From assembly GCA_018417955.1 (NCBI GenBank), contig JACTVC010000052.1, positions 85,496-149,495 on the forward strand: a DNA stretch of 64,000 nt, written 5' to 3'. The notes beneath the pieces are model-generated. The model saw only the letters and a program-made list of their open reading frames with translations. It was not told the origin of the DNA and ran no database searches. A program made the position numbers and the translations under genes. The first letter of the stretch is position 1. Each line of letters starts with the position of its first letter. This stretch comes from Laccaria trichodermophora (lineage: Eukaryota > Basidiomycota > Agaricomycetes > Agaricales > Hydnangiaceae). Positions 56,641 to 64,000 of this stretch are shown here, piece by piece.

Positions 56641-58130
56641 TGGTACATTGAACACAGATGGGGGAGGATGAAAGTACACACATCCTAATGATGAGGAGAC
56701 AAAGGGTGGTCTGAGTACATCAAACACAGATGGGGGAGGATGAAAGCATGCACCTCCTAGAAATGAGGAGACAAAGGGTGGTCTGAGTACATCAAACACA
56801 GATGGGGGAGGATGAAAGCACACACCACCTAGAAATGAGGAGACAAAGGGTGGTCTGAGTACATCAAACACAGATGGGGGAGGATGAAAGCACACACCTG
56901 CTAGAAATGAGGAGACAAAGGGTGGTCTGAGTACATCAAACACAGATGGGGGAGGATGAAAGCACACACCTGCTAGAAATGAGGAGACAAATGGTCATCT
57001 GAGTACATCAAACAAAGATGGGGGAGGATGAAAGCATGCACCTCCTAGAAATGAGGAGACAAAGGGTGGTCTGAGTACATCAAACACAGATGGGGGAGGA
57101 TGAAAGCACACACCTCCTAGAAATGAGGAGACAAAGGGTGGTCTGAGTACATCAAACACAGATGGAGGAGGATGAAAGCACACACCCACTAGAAATGAGG
57201 AGACAAAGGGTGGTCTGAGTACATCAAACACAGATGGAGGAGGATGAAAGCACACACCCGCTTGAGATGAGGAGACAAAGGGTGGTCTGAGTACATTGAG
57301 CACAGATGGGGGAGGACAAAAGCACACACCTGCTAGAAATGAGGAGACAAAGGGTGGTCTGAGTACATCAAACACAGATGGGGGAGGATGAAAGAACACA
57401 CCGACTAGAAATGAGGAGACAAAGGGTGGTCTGAGTACATCAAACACAGATGGGGGAGGATGAAAGCATGCACCAACTAGAAATGAGGAGACAAAGGGTG
57501 GTCTGAGTACATCAAACACAGATGGGGGAGGATGAAAGCACACACAAACTAGAAATGAGGAGACAAAGGGTGGTCTGAGTACATCAAACACAGATGGGGG
57601 AGGATGAAAGCACACACAAACTAGAAATGAGGAGACAAAGGGTGGTCTGAGTACATTGAGCACAGATGGGGGAGGACAAAAGCACACACCTCCTAGAAAT
57701 GAGGAGACAAAGGGTGGTCTGAGTACATCAAACACAGATGGGGGAGGATGAAAGCACACACCCACTAGAAATGAGGAGACAAAGGGTGGTCTGAGTACAT
57801 CAAACACAGATGGGGGAGGATGAAAGCACACACTGCCTAGAAATGAGGAGACAAAGGGGGCCTGAGTACATCAAACACAGATGGGGGAGGATGAAAGCAT
57901 GCACCTCCTAGAAATAAGGAGACAAAGGGTGGTCTAAGTACATCAAACACAGATGGGGGAGGATGAAAGCACACACTGCCTAGAAATGAGGAGACAAAGG
58001 GTGGTCTGAGTATGGTGGATGAGGATGCATTATAAAGAATGCACCCACTTCCTAGCCATGAGGAAACAAAGGAGGATGTGAGTATGCTCAACACAGATGC
58101 ATGAGGACAAAAGCACACACCAACTAGAGA
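56640..58130 (-). repeat. 72-bp tandem repeat, about 20 copies
   Basis: Unit of 72 bp with AGAAATGAGGAGACAAAGGG and TGGTCTGAGTACATCAAACA, about 19 close copies from 56,650 to 58,015 and one or more diverged copies to 58,130. The length is a multiple of three, and the minus strand is open through most of it (56,995-57,831, 278 codons; 56,584-56,967, 127 codons), encoding a 24-residue unit, CFHPPPSVFDVLRPPFVSSF plus four variable residues. It lies directly downstream of the NACHT gene in the same direction. Codon openness may be a by-product of the unit length. Confidence 0.85.
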
Positions 58131-58219
58131 CAAAGACATGACAGACAAGATTAAATGTGGAAGAGCCAGGTGTTTAAGATAAGGGTGCAAAGGAAAAAAT
58201 GCATCATTAGGCCAATAGT

Positions 58220-58572
58220 GTGAGGTTTGCCATGCCACTGCCAACTGCATACCTTTATTTTCACCAACATCTTGCTCATCAGCACCAACTTTTGCTCATC
58301 TGTCTTTTGCTGCCATTCAAATCATCAGTCAGGTGTCTCTCTCCCTGTTTCTGCCTCACCTTCAGCAGCTTCCACCCAGTGTTGGCAACACACACAAACA
58401 CCTCTACCCAATCCAATTTTCTCATCCACACAGCAAAAACCCTCTCATTCACCATTTCACCCAGCAGCATCCACATCCTCTCATCATCACATCTCACTCC
58501 AGCTTCTTGCAAGTGTCCATACCAATAGAAAACAGCATACTTATTGCCATTATCACCCTGGCTCCCCGCTTT
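58220..58572. other. CpG composition boundary
   Basis: From about 58,215 to 58,565 I find essentially no CpG dinucleotide, as in the repeat region to the left. From 58,658 on CpG occurs every few bases. The change falls inside the NACHT coding exon. Confidence 0.75.
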
Positions 58573-61121
58573 CACAATATTGTCTAAGGAACTCCTTGCA
58601 AGCTTGAAGTGTGCATCCCTGGTCAGGATCTGGAATCCAGGTGGTGCACGCTCGCTCGTGATATAATCACGAAAGGATTTGTGCATCTGTGGTGTAGCGT
58701 CATCAGACGACGTAGTGGCGCCCGGATTCAAAACACTGCGCATCCGTCGAAGGAAGAGCTTGACGTCGAACTGGCCTTCCGGTATATCAGAAAGTAGCGC
58801 AACGATTTCTTCAACGCGCAATGGCTTTCGGAGCACGAGGATCGTTCCAATAACGTGCTGAAAACCATCTATTCGAGCAGGATCTCTGCCGATGCCTTTT
58901 GCAAGCTCTTCCGCAACCTTATCCAAGTCCCCACCCACTGGCATGTCTTTACCCTTCTCCCATGATACCAAGATGTGTTTGTACAGACGATCGAGCCCCT
59001 CGAGGCTCTTCTCGCTAAATGAATCGAAGATTGTATCTCGACACGCCGTCCCATCCTGCTTAATCTTGTCCTTGATCCACTCAAGAGCGGTAGCGGCATA
59101 GTGGAAGAGACCGCTTGCGTTCTCAGATAGCTTCTCCAAATTGACAGGATCCGGCCAATTCTGCCAATCCGTGTGGATAGTGACAATTTCCTCCATCCTA
59201 GCGACAATGAAGTTGTGAACGTCAACGACAGATGACTTTGTCTGCAGGGAATATGACTTGAACACCGCGTGATCGAGATTTGTATACTTGGAGATGTCTG
59301 CCCAGTCCTCTGGACGCGAGGTAATGACGAATTTAACGTTGTCTGGAAGGTCACAGTCGATCGGAGCAATATGGGAAAGGAGACGCCTGACACTCTCAGC
59401 CGCGTCATTCAACTCATCTAGAGCATCGATGAGAATAATGACCACATCACGTGACTTGGCGAGTTCTCGGATCGGGTTTAACAGAAGAGAGGTGACTTGC
59501 TCATCCCGCTCCCCAGGATACCCGTTCTCTAGGCCCTGCTCAAGAACACGAGCGGCGGTCGGAGAGGATATGGCAAGCTGCCGCGCGATCGTGGGGATGA
59601 TTTTATCTGCATCGATCGTTTCGGGAATGTTTCGAGAGATAAAGTACTGAGCAGAGACGGGAGTGCCGTTCTTGCGAAGTCTCTCAACAATGGTGGCAGA
59701 AAGCGTTGATTTGCCGCTGCCTGGGATACCCGTAACCCAAATGATACGCTCCGCGTTGGAAGGCTGCGAAAGAAGCCAGTCCTTTATATCTGCGAGGAGT
59801 TGCACACGAGTGCCGTCGGCGCAAAGACTCTTGCTCTGATATTCGTACTTTGCGGCAATACGGCTTGCGAGCGTCTCTTTGATGGAAAGCTGGGTGGCAT
59901 CGATGAGTGGCATCCTTGATCAGCAACAAGCAAGCAAACCTACCAGACGACTGTCAATCTCCTGTTTCACCCGGCCTTTTGTGACGGCTATTGCCTGGAA
60001 GGAACCAATTCAGAAACTGTCATACACCGGCAAATGTCGCCGTACCAGGAATTTCGCTTTCGCGCTCGTGAACTTTGACTCCCAGTCCCCCGAATCATCT
60101 TCTAACGACTTCTTCGACTGCCCGAGTTCAAAATCAGTGGTTGGACAAAGAAAGATAAACCTACAACACGCTCCTTTGCCCATCGGCAAATCTCTTTCAC
60201 CGCCGCACTAACCATGCGTAAGCATTGTAGATATCAGGGAAGATTCAGCGAAACTCACCAAATCGTCTTGAGATCTTCTTTTACCGACGGCTCCTCATCA
60301 GCAACCACGACAAGAGTGCTAATGTACTCAATCGCCTCCTTCGCAAATTCAGATACTTTCTTTTGAGTAAGCGGGATATTCTGATTGAAGTCAGCGGGAC
60401 GAAATGAGCCTGACAAAATGGCGCACGATGCCGAGCTCAACCAGATTGAGCAATGCTTTAACGAGGGTTCTCGCAGGGAAAGGGCTGTCGGGGACGAAGC
60501 CTTTGAGCGCATCGAGAGTCTTTGATTTCAACGACTGATCGATCTTTTCCGCAAGTTTTAACCATTTGGAATTTTCGTGATCACCTCCCCATTTACGGAG
60601 CTGATTGATAGCGTCGCCGTCGATGTTCCAATCTTTCCACTCTATCGTAGGATTCGTCTGCATGGGCTGTGAGTTGATGTATCAAAGTCAGAACGGATAA
60701 TCGCACCCCAGTCTTCTTGTCCTCGTCTGGTTTAGTCTGTGCATCCGCTGTATATTTGCCTGTTCATGGATCGTTGGAGGCTTTTGGGATGGAAACACTT
60801 ACGGATCACAGCTACGCCACTTCCCTTTGATGAATCTTCACGATTATCGATAGGCGCACTAGTTGTTTGAATCTCTGGGTTGGTCCTCGCTGGATATTGG
60901 TTTCCGCTCGTCAATCCTTACCAACAATGGAGACAAAAACGCTTACCAACGCCTGCGTCATCTCCTGTGTTCGACGTCTCCCCTTGAGCAGAAAAACCGG
61001 GCTGAAAGGGTGCTCGACCGACACTCGGTTTGAAGATTTTGATCATTCCTTTGGATGCGTTCTTCAGCTTGGCACGGAGGTTGGGCTTTCGCTGGACTGT
61101 CTCGTTCGAAGGGCCTTCCAT
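58279..61121 (-). CDS. NACHT-domain NTPase (fungal NLR-type), apparently complete
   Basis: STAND-class NTPase; such fungal proteins act in non-self recognition and regulated cell death. Main exon 58,279-59,889, entered through acceptor CACCCAG and reading LSIKETLASRIAAKYEYQSK. It holds Walker A GIPGSGKST, Walker B VVIILIDALDEL and the NACHT-typical VKFVITSRPEDW and GLFHYAATALEWI. Upstream exons fit GT-AG introns with frame kept: 59,944-59,994 (AIAVTKGRVKQEI), 60,046-60,117 (SKKSLEDDSGDWE), 60,165-60,207 (AVKEICRWAKERV) and 60,259 to about 60,663 (helical N-terminal domain, SEFAKEAIEYISTLVV). First exons near 60,700-61,121 may start at MEGPSNETVQRK; splice sites there are less certain. No WD40, TPR or ankyrin repeats follow before the stop. 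CpG is frequent except in the last 290 bp of coding sequence. The start is uncertain; a shorter protein from 59,913 is possible. Confidence 0.85.
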
Positions 61122-61400
61122 GGTGGTAGGAAGCAACGTGTAGGTGGAAGCAATGAGTAGGCGCCTAGCCTCCCATGGTGGGAAGCAACGTGTAGATGGC
61201 TGGCACAGCTTGGGCACAGTTCTCCGTCTCGATTCCATGTTGGCTTCTGAGACGGAAAAAAAAAAGTCATTCTGTCCTATATGATAGGGACAAAAATTCC
61301 CCTCCAATCCCATGCAGTACATGCAGCAGACCAGGCTGTCAATTGGGAAATTCAAGCGTTGCGACCCATGTGATTATGTAAAGGCCTGTACATAAATAAC
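61122..61400. promoter_or_regulatory. upstream region of the NACHT gene with a small duplication
   Basis: A stretch containing GGAAGCAACGTGTAGGTGG (from 61,128) is repeated about 54 bp away as GGAAGCAACGTGTAGATGG (from 61,180). It lies directly upstream of the proposed start and may be promoter or leader. No other element is recognised. Confidence 0.3.
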
Positions 61401-61460
61401 GGGTACGTTCCTTGCCTCCCTCCTTCTCTCTTCCGGCTCACATTGGGCTCACATATACTT

Positions 61461-62430
61461 CTAACCCCAGCGTAATCCACAAACCCTACCCAACCACACT
61501 GGTGCCCCGTCCCACCCGAAGACAAGGCCATCAAACAACGTACCCACCCCCGTCGTTGGGTCGTCGACGTGGATCGACACAAAGAATGGACCGCCGCTGA
61601 TACGCCCAAGGCACTTACAAATGCGTGGGTGAAGAAGCAGCCTGAGGCGAGTGTGAATCCAGGTGTGAAGACTCTGCGTGGATTGGTATGTGAGTCTTTT
61701 TTTTCTTCCACACCTTGCGTTCAAAGGAAATGCGATGGAGGGCTGATCATGATGGTGCTACGTAGGGGATAAACCGAATCCTATAACAGCAAGTCAAGAC
61801 GCCCGGTGCGATTTCTCTCACTACGTACAGGGGAAGAATGCGAATGTGTGAGGTCCCCCTTCCAGGTGGTAAACCCGAAACGTCCGAGTCGCCCAGTGCC
61901 ATTTGGTCACCCAAGTATCGCGCCTAGGTCTGGTAACGTTTGTGAGTTTTCCGTCTCCTTTTCCCAAACTTGCTTGGTTCTAACGAGCAATCGTCAACTT
62001 TAGAGGGATCAAACAAGGTCGTACCTGCTACTCTGGACCCAAGACAACCACACCTACTCCCACCAGTGGCACCGTCACGCTAAACGACTCGTTAAGGTCC
62101 TGCCAACCCTCGACTACATCCGCTCCAACCAACACCAAAGCCAACCCAATCGAACTCAAAGAAGGCGAAGTCATGATCTTCCTCTCCCCAAGCCAAGAAA
62201 AGTACCTGTACGGTCTACCCTATCGAGAACGAGGACGATCTTACGGAGTTGGAGATGCAGTTGGCGTAAGTCGTGCGGTGGGAGAAGACTGTCATCGCTA
62301 CTTCATCTACTGGGGACTTGTGGGGCTGGTATGCGGGTTCCAGTGGCGGAGGCCAAGGCCAAGGACGAGGAGGAAAGGGGCAAGAAGAGCAAGCCAACTA
62401 TAGATCAACGAACCACCCCGACCCTACAGG
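61461..62430 (+). CDS. unrecognised plus-strand gene, exons uncertain
   Basis: CpG-normal sequence with coding-like segments on the plus strand. 61,503-61,685 reads PPEDKAIKQRTHPRRWVVDV then KEWTAADTPKALTNAWVKKQ, followed by a GTATGT...CGTAG intron (about 61,686-61,768). The next exon reads ITASQDARCDFSHYVQGKNA with a reading-frame change near 61,850, then 62,150-62,280 reads LKEGEVMIFLSPSQEKYLYG. I do not recognise the family. The frame changes may be further introns or damage. Divergent from the NACHT gene. Confidence 0.4.
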
Positions 62431-63040
62431 CGGCCAACTGATGTGTCCCAGCCATGGGAAGCTGTGTAACAAGGGGATATGCTCTGCGATGTCTGGACTT
62501 GTGAGGGAAGAAGAGAGGAAGAAGAGGGAGGTTTAAAGAGGGGGGGAGGTGGTTTTAGGGAAGGTGGGTTTTGTTTGACTTTTGGTCTTTTGGTTCACTG
62601 CTCATGTTTGGTTTCTCGTGTCTTCAGCTCTTCGTGGTTTCGTTACATACTGCCTACATGCTATTTCGGCCCAATTGGGCCCAGGAGCTGGATGAACCGA
62701 AGTGTGAGATGGGGGAGGGACAGCTACGTCGCCACACGCTTTCGCCTCATCCAGTACTAGCAACTTCGTTATACCAAGGCGGGGGATGCCGAACCAGCTG
62801 CCCTTCGTAATATCTTCTGGCCTGATTCTTCGATTTAATGCAGGAATGACGATACCGTGGTGTGCAACCTTGTAGCGAGTTGTGATGACGAGGCAGCTAA
62901 AATTATCAATAAACCTCATCTAGCCGTGTTGCGCATTCATCTTGAGGCCTCAGGCCCAGGCCTCAAAGGTCGAGCCAATATTAGTATCTGCATGAATAAC
63001 GGCAGTCTCAAGGATGCAAACAGAACAATATTCATTCCAG
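62431..63040. other. no supported gene
   Basis: Contains a purine-rich run at 62,505-62,575 and short open segments on both strands that I cannot support. Probably the 3' flank shared by the two neighbouring genes. Confidence 0.35.
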
Positions 63041-64000
63041 TTAGATCTCGAAGTAACATCTGTAAATGATAAGAACTTCGAATTTAATCCACTGCCGTCC
63101 ACAGCAAATCAAGATGATCACAATGTCGCCGATGCTCAGGAGAAGGCTCATCACCACGACGTCCTTCAACGACCATGGCCCAACGACGGGGCAACCCTGA
63201 AGCTCAGCAGCTTTCTGCATGACTTCCTCATGCGCAGCTGTCAGAATCATGAATCCATGAATATCTAGAGCAGAGGAGGAAGAGGAAACGCACAGTTTTC
63301 AAATTTGAAAGGGCCCTATCCGGACGAGAGAGAGTTGAGCAAGGAAACCACAAATTCAAAAAGAACGTACCATTTCCTCCAAACGATAGCCTGAGCTCTT
63401 CAAGCTGCACGATACCATTAGCCACACCCATCCAACAAACGAAAGAAAGACTTACTGAGGTCCTGGCATCTCGCTATACCAGCCAATGGCCACCTAATCT
63501 TGTTCTGAAGGTAGCCCAACCGTTGCTCTCCGGTCTGTACCAAGGACGATATTGCCATCTATCGGGATAATCAGCAGCCCCCTTACAACAAGGATCGATC
63601 TCACTTGTTTGGATACAGTTTTGGACACCTCTCCCGGTTGGCTTGGTGTAGATCAATCTTAACTGGAAAGAGGAGTATATCCTGGGGAGGAGGAACCAGC
63701 GTTGTGCAGGTTTATCGCCATGACACCACGCGTTAAGGCGTGGAAGAACCATGGCTGAGCGGGTTGCCTGTGGTGGAGTATTGAACAGGAGAACGTCAGG
63801 CAGTCTGAGGGAAGACGTACATCATCCCAACCCTCACCCTGTCTTCAAGCAAACAAAGCGCCACTCTTACAGCGAAACTCCGAGAGCCGAAACGTATCGG
63901 AACAGCAGAGAGAAGTTCCGCCATGGTATGCTCTGCAACCTCTTTATTAGTCACGGTCTCAGCTGGAATCATATTCTTCACCTTGTAATTCTGCAGAGGA
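63041..64000 (-). CDS. mpaB/DUF2236-family oxygenase, 3' part (continues beyond the window)
   Basis: C-terminal exons of an ER-bound oxygenase of the mpaB/rubber-oxygenase (DUF2236) type. Reads PAETVTNKEVAEHTMAELLS, AVPIRFGSRSFAVRVALCLL and EDRVRVGMM with a GTACGT donor (63,830s). Next are QPWFFHALTRGVMAINLH, then QRWFLLPR in a shifted frame, and YRPWYRPESNGWATFRTRL. WYSEMPGPQ, again shifted, is followed by an intron, then LKSSGYRLEEM, another intron, and HEEVMQKAAELQGCPVVGPW. It ends at TAA 63,041-63,043 if the last exon is read through, with a hydrophobic stretch (MSLLLSIGDIVIILICC). Two apparent one-base shifts (about 63,700 and 63,490) suggest a damaged gene, sequence error or exon borders I misplace. 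The N-terminal half is outside the window. Family call by recalled motif order. Confidence 0.6.

Overview
The window looks like a TE-bloated genome compartment of a filamentous basidiomycete, most likely an Agaricomycete. The evidence is short (about 45-60 bp) GT-AG introns and the protein families present: TFIIIC TPR subunit, Pex6, an Agaricomycete-type WD40 protein with a C-terminal membrane tail, F-box/LRR, JmjC, TET/JBP-like oxygenase, a NACHT NTPase (fungal NLR) and an mpaB/DUF2236 oxygenase. There are no bacterial operons or CRISPR arrays. I cannot name the species.

Layout. 1-58 kb is a CpG-poor, repeat-dominated graveyard. Recognisable host genes survive only as broken copies: a TFIIIC subunit (1-4 kb), a carbohydrate-esterase-9-like amidohydrolase (6.1-11.1 kb), an F-box/LRR gene (14.7-17.1 kb), a TET/JBP-like oxygenase fragment (19.4-19.8 kb), a JmjC gene (20.3-33.2 kb), a WD40 gene (33.5-35.5 kb), a Pex6 C-terminus (35.9-36.5 kb) and a LINE 3' end (51.5-52.2 kb). 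Several carry in-frame stops explained by a single C-to-T (or G-to-A) change, such as CGA to TGA.

The genes are split by two main kinds of non-autonomous DNA element. The first is hAT-like elements with ends of the form SAGKWCTTTA and 8-bp target duplications. I can place exact boundaries for A, B, C, D, E, F, G and J, and for L, which has different TAGTGTTT ends. The second is long foldback (palindromic) elements. P and Q have ends ACTRGTAGCTAC and about 9-bp duplications, as in Mutator-like elements; R is a solo arm of the same family. A larger foldback, H, has a similar plan. Six hAT-like elements (B in A; F in E; C in D in E) sit inside the one JmjC gene. Removing an element and one target copy restores the host reading frame at five sites (A, E, L, P, Q). 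No transposase gene is visible, so all were presumably mobilised in trans.

At about 58.57 kb base composition changes abruptly. From there to 64 kb CpG is common, and the genes are an apparently complete NACHT NTPase (58,279-61,121, minus strand), an unrecognised plus-strand gene (61.4-62.4 kb) and the 3' part of an mpaB/DUF2236 gene running off the right edge. The last 290 bp of the NACHT coding region lies on the CpG-depleted side.

No pathway links these genes. Their common theme is a silenced, mutating repeat compartment that is eroding duplicated or dispensable genes, next to chromatin-related genes (TET/JBP-like, JmjC) and an innate-immunity-type NTPase.
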